NCBI GenBank assembly: GCA_036365455.1
Contig: JAWQUS010000002.1
Coordinates: forward strand, 3,100,001-3,164,000
Direction: 5' to 3'
From: Macrosoma leucophasiata
Taxonomy: Eukaryota > Arthropoda > Insecta > Lepidoptera > Hedylidae
Length of the DNA: 64,000 nucleotides
The position numbers were made by a program, and so were the translations under genes. The notes under the pieces are model-generated. The model was not told where the DNA came from and did no database searches. It saw only the letters and a list, made by a program, of their open reading frames with translations. Positions 29,961 to 40,042 of this stretch are shown in pieces (positions within the stretch are counted from its first letter, which is position 1; each line of letters opens with the position of its first letter).

Positions 29961-30079
29961 GAGATAGGTTTTTTTTTTCTTGTTTTATTAATAAAATTTC
30001 GGTCGCACGGTAGCTGGAAAGCGACCGAAACGTCGGGTACAAGAAGAAGTTTGGGAGTGTTGTATACGCGAGAAAATCG

Positions 30080-30263
30080 GTTGACCAATACCGTCGCGGT
30101 CGGGTCTGTGATGGGTGACGACTAGTGGCAAATTAAAAGAAAAGAAAGAAAGAAGATCTTCACCAATCCGCATTGGAGCAGCGTGGTGGAGTAAGCTCCA
30201 GGCCTCCTTCAAAAAGGGGAGAGTCTCGTGCCCAACAGTGAGACGCATAATGGGTTGCCATTA
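30080..30263 (+). mobile_element. G retroposon, copy 2 (rearranged)
   Basis: GGTCGGGTCTGTGATGGGTG and GACTAGTGGCAAATTAAA, then a GAAAGAAAG stretch replaces about 120 bp. It resumes with CCAATCCGCATTGGAGCAGC and ends ATGGGTTGCCATTATT. Confidence 0.75.
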
Positions 30264-30287
30264 TTATTTATTTAATATTAAGAAGTC

Positions 30288-30437
30288 CTACTGCGTGATC
30301 TTAGGCAGAAGCGTAGACAGCCTCCCTGCGAGGTGGACTGACGACTTGATGAAGGGAGCGAGAGAGGGCGGTCCAGGACCATTCGTTGTGCAAATTTTGG
30401 ATGGGTTTCACCAGCAGTGGATATCTTTCGGCTGAAA
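30288..30437 (+). pseudogene. RTE-type LINE ORF tail
   Basis: Reads RWTDDLMK in frame and ends Gln-Gln-Trp-Ile-Ser-Phe-Gly-stop, the usual C-terminus of lepidopteran RTE-like ORFs, followed by CTGAAAT. It abuts the G copy, whose own 3' end resembles such tails. Confidence 0.75.
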
Positions 30438-30495
30438 TTAAAAATATGATTTATTATAGTCGTTTGTCTATTGATTTTAACATTTTGTTGAAGAT

Positions 30496-30724
30496 AATAT
30501 ACTTGCCGCTAAATGGTAGTGTTCAGCACTATCGTGTTCCGGTCAGGTGGTAATGTACGGCCCTGTAATTTCCGGCACAGAGGCATAACACCTTAGGCCT
30601 CAGGAGTGGTAACGCATCTGCATTTTGATCGTGGTCTTTGTGTGGAAGTCTATAGGCTGCAGTCATCACTTAACATCAATGTGAACTGCATGCTTGTTTG
30701 CCATTTCGATTACATAAAAAAAAA
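30496..30724 (+). mobile_element. A-family retroposon, 5'-truncated
   Basis: Starts at ATATACTTGCCGCTAAATGG; the poly(A) tail is intact. Confidence 0.83.
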
Positions 30725-30741
30725 GATAATGGCGTCGTTCA

Positions 30742-30842
30742 CAGACCGCACTACGACTTTGCAGGAAAGAATGCTTCGAACTCATACTTTACTGACAGTT
30801 CTTAAGCATACTTTGCTGAAAGTAATGTCGTAGTGCGGTCTG
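30742..30842. repeat. Inverted repeat, 16-bp perfect arms
   Basis: CAGACCGCACTACGAC at 30742-30757 and its complement at 30827-30842 with a 69-bp spacer. ACAGACCGGACTATACC near 41676 may be a related end, so this could be a tiny TIR element. Confidence 0.7.
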
Positions 30843-30867
30843 AGAATCTCACCCTTAATGTATGGAA

Positions 30868-31040
30868 TATACGGCACCGTAATAACTATTATACAGAGAT
30901 AACAACTACCTAACGTCTTAGGGCGTGCGCAGGGTGGCAACGCATCTGTATTTTGGCCTCTGGTTTTTGTGTTGATGTTTGTAGGCTGCAGTTATCACTT
31001 AACATACATGTGTTAGCCATCTTCGTTACATAAAATAAAA
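30868..31040 (+). mobile_element. Diverged A-subfamily copy
   Basis: ACGGCACCGTAATAACTATT, GGCAACGCATCTGTATTTTG and TAGGCTGCAGTTATCACTTA. It resembles the diverged copies at 21718, 41783 and 44293, which share GTTATTACGG-like wording and form an older subfamily. Confidence 0.65.
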
Positions 31041-31087
31041 CATTTGAGTTAGATAGAGTTAATTAGTTAGTTAGTTATCTCTTTAAT

Positions 31088-31296
31088 TTACGGCCCTGTA
31101 ATTTCCGGCACAGGCATAACACCTTAGGCCTCAGGAATGGCAACGCATCTGCATTTTGACCTCGGATATTCGGTGTAACACTTTTCGAAGTCCCGTATCG
31201 CACCCCGTGTGGGGGTGTGTCTATAGACTGTAGTCATCACTTAACATCAATGTGAACTGCATGTTTGTTTGCCACTTCTCCTCCAAAAAAAAAAAT
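31088..31296 (+). mobile_element. A-family retroposon, 5'-truncated, with internal insertion
   Basis: Has about 45 extra bases between GACCTCGG and GGGGGTGTGTCTATAG; A-run at the end. Confidence 0.75.
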
Positions 31297-31702
31297 AAAG
31301 AGCCAAGTTTCTAACGTAACTTCACACAAATTCTACACCTTGTTAAAGATGCGTAGCACGGCCGTTTTGCAATAATCACATGGGTGAGGTGAAAAATTAT
31401 TTGATAGGTGGTTTGGATTTCATTTTATATCTCTTTCATTGTATTATATTTAGGAAACCCATTTGTTATATTCATTCATCTTTGAAATGAATGTTTCACT
31501 GATTTAAGGTACGATTTTCCATACAAAGTCGAGTTTGATTTGGCTACGTTACTATGCAACTAGAAAAAGGGTGTTTGCACAGGTGTCCCGACCCAAGTAA
31601 TTTGTGGTTTCCGCCTAAGTATTTGCGTTCAAATGGTTCTTTTGGTGAAACCTATTTTATTTTACTGCCAATAGCATTCAAGTCGACTAGGGTTGTCTTA
31701 TA
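31297..31702. other. No recognisable feature
   Basis: AT-rich single-copy-looking sequence. Confidence 0.4.
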
Positions 31703-31930
31703 CTATTTCGCATAAACACATGCTTGTGAAATATTTTTTTAAAGAAAAATGAAATATTTTTTTTTTTTGGCTTCAGTTAAGACTTGAACTCGCGGCCTAC
31801 TGGGAATTTAGTCCAGCCGCTTTTCCAATTGAGCTACTGAAGTCCTGCCCGATTTGTCAAATCTTTCCTTCACATTTATTGCTTTGCTTTATGGTAGCAG
31901 TAGCGCCATCTATTGCCAACTATGCTAGAC
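31703..31930 (-). repeat. E repeat with tRNA-like core (31770-31845)
   Basis: On the minus strand a tRNA-like sequence: GGACTTCAGTAGCTCAATTG, an anticodon-arm-like part, then GCGAGTTCAAGTC. It is followed by the E tail (AAAATATTTCACAAGCATGT and beyond). The acceptor end is damaged, so a functional tRNA is unlikely. The same 5' flank (GATGGCGCTACTGCTACC) precedes the other copies. Confidence 0.8.
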
Positions 31931-32000
31931 TAGATTCCCAATCGGAACTGTGACCTCAAGATAACCAGTCCAGCCGCCACTAAGCTAACGAAGCTTACAC
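31931..32000 (-). repeat. Second tRNA-like remnant
   Basis: GACCTCAAGATAACCAGTCC and CACTAAGCTAACGAAGC match the core of the repeat at 48793-49010, a different tRNA-like type from the neighbouring E core. Confidence 0.55.
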
Positions 32001-32002
32001 CC

Positions 32003-32039
32003 GATATCTATTCCTAATTTATGGTTAGGAATAGATATC
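32003..32039. repeat. Palindrome, 15-bp arms
   Basis: GATATCTATTCCTAA and its exact complement around a 7-nt loop. Confidence 0.9.
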
Positions 32040-32134
32040 AAAAATACAACTTTCGGATTTTAACTCAGTCCAAATATGCACACTACATACAAGCATACTA
32101 ACATTTTATCGCTGTTTTTTTTTCCAGACTACTT

Positions 32135-32265
32135 ACGGCCAAATACTCAAACGTCATTTAAATCTAAGTGGGACTTAAAAGTCCTCTGTCTTTGTAAAAC
32201 ACGTTCAAACGATAGAGATATTTAGGGGTGGCTTAAAATTGAGTGACGTTTGAGTATTCGGCCAT
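32135..32265. mobile_element. Small TIR element
   Basis: Left end GGCCAAATACTCAAACGTCA (32137-32156); right end is its complement with one mismatch (32244-32263). 131 bp in all, no coding capacity, single copy in the window. Confidence 0.8.
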
Positions 32266-32535
32266 TAGTTTAGTAAAAAAGGCTTACCTACTCACTCTTG
32301 TGGTATTACATTTGATTGCGTACGCTTTAAATGAGTTTTGAATCTGGTTTGATTCAGACATTTTTGAACCAGAAAATGTAACTAAAATAATTACTGATCT
32401 TAGTTTAAAAAATAAGAATTAAGTTATTCAACCATTCCTTTTAAATCTAATAAAAAACTATCCGTATCCGAAACTAACGGATAATCTGAAATAATTCCAT
32501 ATTCGTAACCGAATCAGGTTTAGGCGTCATGTGAC

Positions 32536-32790
32536 GACTCTACCGGCCACTAGCGGAGGAGAATTCTTCCACTAGTGCAGTACGTCAACCGAATTATAAT
32601 AAAATAAATGGCAGTCCAACCATTCCAACAGGGCGATAGTAAATATAATAACGTGGGATTAGCAGCAACGTTCCGTGATAATACCACCACCGCAGTCGCC
32701 AATCCTTATGCCAAGCGATTATGGCATATCTACCTGATGGGGCGTTTGTCCAGGAGTGAAAGTTTTTCGGCTGCAATGTGGATAACGATG
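32536..32790 (+). mobile_element. RTE-type LINE 3' end, H copy 2
   Basis: CCACTAGCGGAGGAGAATTC, CAACAGGGCGATAGTAAA, CGCAGTCGCCAATCC and GGGCGTTTGTCCAGGAGTG, then a GATGATGAT-like end. A 102-codon frame overlaps it by chance. Confidence 0.75.
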
Positions 32791-33008
32791 ATGATAAACC
32801 GAAACCGGTTTCATATCCGTATCGATATCCACATCCGATACGTCATATACGTACCATCCCTAGACTCAACTCAACCCAGAACGAATTGCCTAGCTCTCAT
32901 GTACAGACTTCAATGAGAATTCCTTCACGTATATAACGAAGAAGCATACATGGACAATTTATTTCTATACTTAATATATTATGTATGTGATAGTGAGGAT
33001 AAGAGAGA

Positions 33009-33298
33009 TTTTTTTAATGTAATGGAAGTGGTAAACAAGCATACAGTTCACATTGATGTTAAGTGATGACTGCAGTCTATAGACACCCACACAAAGACCA
33101 AGGTCAAAATGCAGATGCGCTACCACTCCCGAGGCTCATGGTGTAATGACTCTGTGCAGGAAATTACAAGACCGTACATTACCACCTGACCAGAACACGA
33201 TAGTGCTGAATACTTACCATACCATACATACCATTTAGCGGCCAGTAATGCGGTGGTGCCTACGCCCGCGAGCTCCGTCACTGGAGCTCTACCACCAT
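33009..33298 (-). mobile_element. A-family retroposon, full length
   Basis: Nearly complete, with a small CCATACCATACATACC slippage near 33217 in place of AACACTACC. Confidence 0.85.
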
Positions 33299-33323
33299 AA
33301 AGCGATTGTTTTAAGACCTTGTC

Positions 33324-33642
33324 CAGAAGGGGCGAATTCGCCGCTAATCGATTTGCGAGGTATTAGGCAATAGCGCCTAATACCTCGCAAAACGATTAGC
33401 GGTAGCGTCCAGAGTAGCGCCAATTAAAAACGCGTGTAAATCGCATGCACTGCACCAGACTCGATTCGCGCGCAATGCGCGCTGCGAAATACTAGGATCG
33501 CCTTGTTGCGTCCAGTTAAGGCGCGAACTCCAGAGTTCAACTCCAAGTTTCCTATTTACTATTAATTCGTCTCCAAACGTTGATACACTCTTCTGGACGC
33601 AACTAGCGCGTGTGAGAATCGCGACGAATTCGCCCCTTCTGG
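33324..33642. mobile_element. TIR element with internal palindrome
   Basis: Outer inverted repeats CCAGAAGGGGCGAATTCG are perfect over 18 bp (33324-33341 and 33625-33642) and may extend outward (CTTG[T/A]). Next to the left end is a palindrome with 28-bp arms and one mismatch (33342-33369 and 33376-33403, 6-nt loop). The interior is not coding. Confidence 0.88.
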
Positions 33643-33973
33643 TCAAGCTCTAAGCTCAAAACATCGTGTTTTGCGTCTCTCAGCCACGGCTCAAGACCAT
33701 AAACTAGCTAGTATATTATCACATGATGTGCACACTAATAGGACGTAAGTCGCAGACTTATCCTTCAGCGATCGACGTCTGAGAGCTAACTAGCTCTCTG
33801 AATTTCTTACGACTGTACATAATTGTCGGACGCATGCTTCAGCCGCGATTGATGGACGCATCCGATAATATGCTTTCAGCCTTATTAGTGATAGTAAAGT
33901 AACGATTCCGAACTCCGCTGCATGTAGCAGTGCTGCCACTGCGCTACTGGTCTCCATATATTCTCTATAAGTT
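33643..33973. other. Unassigned
   Basis: Contains several small inverted repeats (GAGAGCTAACTAGCTCTC at about 33780; ATTGTCGGACGCATG against GACGCATCCGATAAT at about 33822-33869), without a recognisable family. Confidence 0.35.
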
Positions 33974-34170
33974 TATATGAGACTAGCTGTTGCCCGCGGC
34001 TTCACCCGCGTGGATTTAGTTTTATAAATAACTAAGTAGCCTATGTTCTTTCTCAAACCCAGCTCTATCTCTGTACCAAATTTTATTAAAATCGTTTCAG
34101 TCGTTTGGACGTGAAAAGGTAACAGACATACAGACAGAGTTACTTTCGCATTTATAATATTGGTAGGTAT
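33974..34170 (+). mobile_element. S-like retroposon, copy close to 45064
   Basis: GACTAGCTGTTGCCCGCGGC at left, then TAAGTAGCCTATGTTCTTTC, AGTCGTTTGGACGTGAAAAG and a CAGACA tract, ending TTACTTTCGCATTTATAATA. The sibling at 45064-45258 matches along its length. Confidence 0.8.
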
Positions 34171-34233
34171 TACATTCCGAGCCACGCGACAATGTCACGG
34201 CAGCAACGCAATAGAAAAATCGAGAAATATGGT

Positions 34234-34300
34234 GCTGCGGTAGCCTGCTGCGGCAGCACTGCTGCGACAGCCCTGCTGCGGTAGCACTGCTGCGGTAGCC
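34234..34300 (+). repeat. 14-bp minisatellite, about 5 copies
   Basis: Unit GCTGCGGTAGCACT with variants GCTGCGGCAGCACT and GCTGCGACAGCCCT. Confidence 0.9.
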
Positions 34301-34318
34301 TCTTCTCAGTCTCTACTC

Positions 34319-34558
34319 TGTCAAGGTACAAGCCCAAGTGGACCTATGCCTATCGCCTAGATGATAAATGTGTGCGTGAAATTGTTTATATATTTTGTTA
34401 AAGTCAAGATATGGGTTTCGTATTCATAGACGATGTTTGTAGTGTGTGGCACATGCCTTTCCCTCTGCAAAAAATGACAGACTGTTTTGCATCGGTAATA
34501 AACGCTATGGCTACTCCTCTCCGGTCCGCCGCGGCCGATGGGCCGAGTTGCTCTATGC
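34319..34558. mobile_element. B MITE (hAT-like), copy 2
   Basis: Right end GTTGCTCTATG intact. The left 40 bp, including GGAGGGGAGTAGCC, are replaced at the minisatellite boundary. Confidence 0.78.
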
Positions 34559-34692
34559 TCCGTACTAACTAATACATCTGACACGCAGTGGAAGAATTCT
34601 ATTTCACAGCGGTGGGTCGTCCCAACGTCAAAACTATTAGCATGACATTAGCAAAATGTGCCTATTTAAACATGTATTTGTATTTGTTCCAG

Positions 34693-34784
34693 AAAATTCA
34701 TTCCACTTCACATCATAGAAGAGGACAGTTACGAGAAAGACGTATTGTTCTACGTTAACCTTGGCGAGCCAGAGCTGCTTGGTG
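34693..34784 (+). CDS. Calx: Exon of a Na+/Ca2+ exchanger, Calx-beta domain end
   Basis: A 92-bp exon candidate between a pyrimidine-rich acceptor (TATTTGTTCCAG) and donor GTAAGA. One leading base, 30 codons and one trailing base. The peptide has the pattern EEDSYEKD followed by FYVNLGEPEL. In NCX/Calx proteins the end of a Calx-beta domain reads much the same (acidic-acidic-x-YEK, then aromatic, then GEP-R/E-L), so assignment to the cytosolic Ca2+-binding loop of a plasma-membrane 3Na+/1Ca2+ exchanger is well founded. Which of the two Calx-beta domains it is I infer as the second, from the YEK-GEP pair. No other exon of this domain was found, so the gene is split by long repeat-filled introns and most of it lies outside the window or escaped notice. 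Confidence 0.72.
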
Positions 34785-35589
34785 GTAAGAATTATTATTT
34801 AGTTTTAAAAACTTTTAGTTATGTAGACCTTAATAAATTTATGAGAATAATTCCCAGAATAGCCTAAAAGTAGTGTCAACCTGAAAGCTTTGGCAGCCTA
34901 AAGGTAAATTACCCTTGAGATACCCAACTTTAGCATTTAAATAGCAGCTAAGGGTGAAGTATTTCAACTTCAGATTAACATATAGTGTTCATAATGCGAG
35001 AGTGTGACCATCAAAATTTCATAATTGTTTAATGGTTTCACGAAAATGCTTATTGATACCATTTTCGTCTTCTTCAGGCGTTTATCATATTTTTAAGATT
35101 GACTTGATGGCTTGACTTCAGGTTGACACTAGTTTTTTTTAATTATCTGATAAAAGCAGTAAATATAGTCAGGCTTCTCCAAGGACCTATTTAGAGGTTG
35201 ATTGTGTGATGCATGATAGTAATTTGCTCAAGACATTCTCTCAGTTCAGTGAACAATAGAGCGAGTAAACATCATGGATTAAGTTAATGATCCACGGCTT
35301 CTTTGAGGTATATAAATACGTTACTTACTTTGATAGAAGTAAATGATTGTCTGCTTTATTTATTAAGTAGGTATTTATTCAAGTCAACGCATCATCCGTA
35401 GGATATTTTACTTAGGAATCGAGTCTAATAAAACATTGTAGGTATTTCCGTTTAACATTTATCGTCTCTACAAATATGGTTAAAATCTTAGGATGGTAGC
35501 TTGTAATATTATTATATTCGTCTCTTGCTCGCACACCCATAAGGTAAAAATCAATCAAAAAGTGAATTTTATTTGTAATGGTGAAGTCA
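34785..35589. other. Intron sequence, no repeat recognised
   Basis: First 800 bp downstream of the exon donor. AT-rich, low in shared repeats compared with the rest of the window. Confidence 0.45.
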
Positions 35590-36430
35590 TTTTTTTTTTT
35601 TTATGTCAAAGGATTGACAGACAATCAGACGGGCCACCTGATGGAAAGTGGTTACCGTCGCCTATGAACATTTGCAACATCAGGGGAGTTGCCAACGCGC
35701 TGCCAGCCCTGAAGGACTCTTTTGACGCCAGTTTTGAAGAACCCCATATAGTAGCGCCGGGGGAACACCTCTGAGGAAAGTTCGTTCCACAGTTTGCACG
35801 TTCTGGGCAGGAATGAACGCGCAAATCGGACTGTTGAGCATTTCCAAGTATCCAGTCTGCGATGTAGGAATGTAGACGATGGCACCAGATCGAACAGTTC
35901 ATCAGAGCACTCACCATTGTAAAGGCGGTAGAAAATGCACAGACATCCGATGTCTCTGCGCAGACTCAGATATAGAGTCTATCTGTGATTCCTGGGTCGC
36001 TGACGATTCGAATGGCACGTTTTTGAATTGAATCAAGAGGACCAAGCTGGTATGTAGGGGCTCCCGCCCAAAGATGAGAGTAGTATTCAAAATGGGGCCT
36101 CACTTGAGCTTTATAGAGCTGTAGAAGTTGCCCCGATGTGAAATACTGTCTTGCCTTGTTTAGTACCCCGAGCTTCTTTGATGTCAGCTTGGTCTTACTC
36201 TCAATATGACCTCGAAACTGCACCTCATTCGATAGGACCCAGGATACCGACACTTTTACTAATGGTGAGTTGAGTGCTCTGGAACTGTGGCGCTACAATA
36301 AATGGGGATTTTTTAGCGGTAAACGCGCAGACTTGTGTCTTTGTGGGGTTGAACTGGACTAGATTTAGTCTTCCCCAATCAGAGACTCGCTCCAGAGAGT
36401 TCTCGACTTCCGGAGTTCTCGGTTTCCGAT
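35590..36430 (-). pseudogene. N-family LINE: reverse transcriptase C-terminus and 3' UTR
   Basis: Reads right to left. 35966-36253 encodes LGVLNKARQYFTSGQ, LYKAQVRPHFEYYSHLWAGA and LDSIQKRAIRIV, the thumb/C-terminal region of Jockey/CR1-type LINEs. A frame shift follows, then 35652-35885 gives RTCKLWNELSSEVFP and the VKRVLQGWQRVGN end. The T14 at 35590-35603 is the poly(A) tail. The catalytic YADD region is absent, so it is 5'-truncated and dead. It lies inside the putative Calx intron in antisense orientation and is the reference copy for the tails at 491, 21606 and 24412. Confidence 0.88.
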
Positions 36431-36554
36431 GACTACATTTATATCACATTCCCATATTTCCAAATTTTATTCACGCCTACGTAGTCATCGCCATCGAGTC
36501 CCATGGACTCCAGGGGGTCTATATGGACCACTTTGGGAATCACTGCACTAGTGT

Positions 36555-36625
36555 GTGTGTAGTCAACCGAAAAATTACTGTCAATCCATTTCAATACGGC
36601 GGTAGTAAATAGAATAACGCCCCTA
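36555..36625 (+). mobile_element. H-family fragment
   Basis: GTCAACCGAAAAATTACTG and CATTTCAATACGGCGGTAG match the 5' part of the RTE tail units at 32580 and 61770. Confidence 0.55.
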
Positions 36626-37071
36626 AACATCCCCTAAGATAGTGAAATAGAGGATAAACCAACAACTGATATCCTTGATTTTTTTTCAGGTACTCTTAAT
36701 AATATATCAATAATGAAACACAATGATTCAACTATTTGAATATTCAACCCTTTTATGGAAAACAGCGGATAATAGTTTTCGTGGAAGTTATTTGTCATAT
36801 TTCCAAAATTCAGCGCTTGCTAAAGCTTCTTTAATAATAAAATTGACAAGCGTTAAATAAGCTTAATAGCTTTTGCTCACAAGCACATATTTCAGTGTAA
36901 CGTTAATTTTTACACTCGAAAGAATTTTCGTTTACGAAGGCGACAACCGTGATGCAAGATAATGGATTTGAAATACCGTTTAATTTATATTTCTTGCTAA
37001 AAGTGTTACAGATTAAATGGCAAAATTTGATTTGCTGCTCAGCAAAGCATCCAAATCGTATCCATCTAGCT
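36626..37071. other. No recognisable feature
   Basis: AT-rich intronic-looking sequence. Confidence 0.4.
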
Positions 37072-37165
37072 ACACAACGTATATGTGTATATACGTTGTA
37101 TATACACATATACGTTATATGGAGCTACACAACGTATATGTGTATATACGTTGTGTAGCTCCATA
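37072..37165. repeat. Serial palindromes of one motif
   Basis: ACAACGTATATGTGTATATA and its complement occur alternately. The largest palindrome has 21-bp arms (37118-37138 and 37145-37165) around 6 nt, and a smaller one of the same motif lies at about 37074-37115. Confidence 0.85.
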
Positions 37166-37356
37166 AGATTAGGCGATTTACGTAAGGCAACTTCATTATC
37201 TGAATTCCCTGAAGAAGTAGACAGAAGTAAGTGCAAACAAGCATCCACAATTTGCCAGTTGCTTCAAGCGATGGTTAGAGTGAGAGTAAGTACTATTTCT
37301 TGGATACCTAAGAGATTCTTAGGTACGTAATCCTAAAAATTAAATATGGCAATCCG

Positions 37357-37600
37357 CAATTGTTATCATCATATCAGCCATAGGACGTCCACTGCTGAAC
37401 ATAGTCCTCCCCCAATGACCTTCATGAATACCGATCGGAAGCGACGTGCATCCAGCGGCGGGTACCTGCAGTCTTGACTTGGTGGTCGGTCCATCTTGCA
37501 GGTGGACGTCCCACGCTGCGCTTGCCGATACGTGGTCTCCACTCAAGAACCTTTCTGCCCCAGTGGCTATTGGTACTCCGAGCTATGTGACCTGCTAATT
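37357..37600 (-). pseudogene. RTE-type LINE ORF tail
   Basis: On the minus strand one frame reads HWGRKVLEWRPRIGKRSVGR then PPARWTDH, the classic end of lepidopteran RTE-like polyproteins. It continues (with damage) to CAGCAGTGGACGTCC and the GATGATAA tail. Confidence 0.85.
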
Positions 37601-37795
37601 GTTATACAACGAGTGAATGAGACAAATAATATTACAAGTTCCCAACTTTCCGATTAATTACTATTCAAATGGTTTGAAGAGACGATCAATGTTTTGAGAA
37701 CACAATATATTCATTATTTGAATGAGATTACTAGGACTATGACAGGAACAAATAGAAGTACAGTACTCAGCAAGAAACGCACGTCGAGTTTAGGA

Positions 37796-38275
37796 AGGAG
37801 ATTTTCGGCTAGTTTCGATTTCGTAGAGCGTTGTCTCTGTTGCACACTGCCTACAGTATCCAACAAGAAATAATGCACATCGACCTCAGGAAGAGAAGTC
37901 GGCTTAACTCGGATCTGTAGAGCGTTATCTCATTCGCACCTTATCTATTTGACGTTTGTCGACCATTTTGATCAAGTTTTGACCAATACCGGACTACGGA
38001 TGCTTACGTAGGCAGTGTGCAGCAGAGATAACGCTCAATGAAGCCGAATCTGGCCGATTGTCACTTTCATAAGCTCGTTGTGCAATAAATATTGCACATC
38101 GAGCATTGTACATAAGTACGTATAGATAGTGGGATCTAGGAACAATAACTTGGGATCAAAATTTTATCAAAATGGTCGACCTACGTCACGTAGGTAGTGT
38201 GCGATAGAGATAACGCTATACAGAGCCGAAATTAGCCGAAGACTCTCTCCTAAAGTCGATATGCAACATTTCTGG
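37796..38275. repeat. K repeats, three in series
   Basis: Three K units follow one another (about 37796-37872 partial, 37873-38070, 38090-38275). Each has GTAGAGCGTT, AATGGTCGAC or complement, and ATAACGCT. The order suggests serial insertion of one element into its own copies or unequal exchange. Confidence 0.7.
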
Positions 38276-38284
38276 GTGAGACTG

Positions 38285-39544
38285 TATATTCATTTTATAG
38301 GATAAAGCAGAGCACATAAGGAAAATCAAATATTCACCTTTTTGTCAATAGAAACGCGTGTCAGACATAATATTTCAAGCACATCGCTGTTTATGACAGA
38401 TGAATAGCGTTTGACATTTTATTTTCTTATATTTGGTGCCTTTAGTATAATAAATCTATGGGTGCGTACGACGCAGTCACGTGAAAGGAAATGATTCAGA
38501 TACAGCCAAGTTCATGTCTCTTTATTTTATAAATATGTGAATAGTAAATCGATAGATGTAAAAATCATAAACCTAGTGGCGCTACAATGATTAACACACT
38601 ATTGATGTCACAAACATAACACACGTAATAATGATTCATACAGGTTTTTAACAACAGTGTAATTTCTACATTGTATAAAGCTCGCGAAAACCTGCGAAAA
38701 AATTCAGACTTAAAGAGTTTTATATTAGCTTTTGTTGAATTTTAAATGTATCTTTTTAAATAGGCTTACTTTATTCTGAAACATATCCTCGACAGTTTTG
38801 TGTCTAGTTATTGCGCAGCAAATATAAGATGTTTCGTGGGCAATGGTGAGTGGTTAATTGAATGATGCCTCACCATTTTTGTATTTATTAAATGCTTTTA
38901 CAATAGGGCAGCTGTATTTTTTAATTACATTGCTTCACAACTGCCAGGCGCCAAATTGTATACGCCTACCCTATGACTACTATATTTATTTCAGGTCTGG
39001 TCAATTATTTTAATAAAGCGCCTTGAGACCTGTTTTTATTTTTAGTATTTTATTTTATGCCAAAATTATTTTTGGAGCAAATTATTATAAAATAGCTTAA
39101 AACCCTAGTACCTTAAAGCCCGTAGCGCACTTATTTGTGCAAAGTTATTGGTATTAGATAATACTTATATAGTTAACTAAAGTGTATAATAGTCATGGAA
39201 AATACTTTTAAAAAAATACTTTATTACATAACTACATAAATTTATTTTACTGCGATCATACCATGATCTTATAATGTAAACCTAAACTGAATCGCCGTTA
39301 GTTCTGTCTCTTTTCTTCATACGCGTTGCCATATAAACAAACGAAACAAAATATTAACCTGTCTTATTGAATTACATTATAACACCATGGTATGGATCCT
39401 GGTATATTTTTAAACTAAGCACAACAGTTAAGCTGCGTTTTCACTTGTAGAAACCGCTATCATAAATGATATCATAATATGTCTGTATAGTTTTTTTTAT
39501 GGATAGTTTCATTTTTGTTAAATATAATATTTTTTATTTACAAC
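38285..39544. other. Intron-like, no shared repeat
   Basis: About 1.25 kb of AT-rich sequence without repeats known from the rest of the window. It lies just upstream of the second exon candidate. Confidence 0.4.
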
Positions 39545-39675
39545 TGGGGTCATAACCACCATGTCTTTTTTTTATTAATCCGACGTTCCTAGTTTTTTTT
39601 TGAGGTATTACGGATATACCTCAAGACAAAGTTAAAATAAGATAGAAGTAAGATGAGGTGGTGGTATGGCCCCTG
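39545..39675. mobile_element. Probable small TIR element
   Basis: Left GGGGTCATAACCACC and right complement GGTGGTGGTATGGCCCC are imperfect inverse matches. Inside, GAGGTATTACGGATATACCTC is itself a hairpin. Confidence 0.5.
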
Positions 39676-39690
39676 TGCTCTTTCTGAATG

Positions 39691-39713
39691 TTTTTTTTTT
39701 TTTTTTTTTTTTT
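39691..39713 (+). repeat. T23 homopolymer
   Basis: Uninterrupted run of 23 T; no adjoining retroposon body is recognisable, so it need not be a tail. Confidence 0.95.
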
Positions 39714-39982
39714 AATCTAATGTCTATTAATGTCAATGCCAATTTCGTATTTAAGTGTAATTAATTGTAACGCCTTACGACATAAGTATTTTTTGATTAC
39801 TTATATAAATAACTAATATATGATTTTGTAAAAACAAATTAAAATGAAAACATACTATTACATAAAGTATATTTTGATATTTCCAATTTTATTGTCCATG
39901 TCTTGTGAAAACGCGGTTTAGTCTATCTGCTGCATGTGGCTTCTTTCTTATAATTTTGCATGACATTATTTTATTTGAGCAG

Positions 39983-40042
39983 ATGTGTTTGAGACGTTCC
40001 TACCAGACGCCTCCGCGACTGTTTCCGTTGAATTCTCGGTCG
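39983..40042 (+). CDS. Candidate 60-bp exon downstream of the Calx exon
   Basis: Acceptor TTATTTTATTTGAGCAG and donor GTAAGTTT bracket 60 bp (2 + 19 codons + 1) whose G+C is clearly above the AT-rich flanks. The start phase fits exactly the single base left by the exon at 34693, and the frame is open: Asp at the junction, then VFETFLPDASATVSVEFSV. It is symmetrical (phase 1 to phase 1), so it could be skipped without changing frame, and NCX genes are known for alternative exons after the second Calx-beta domain. I do not recognise the peptide itself; assignment to Calx rests on phase and position. Confidence 0.45.

Noticed and set aside
33974..34170. Helitron end
   Set aside because: The GC-rich start and AT-rich end resemble several lepidopteran short repeats, but I could not place TC and CTRR termini with a 3' hairpin, so the class is left open.
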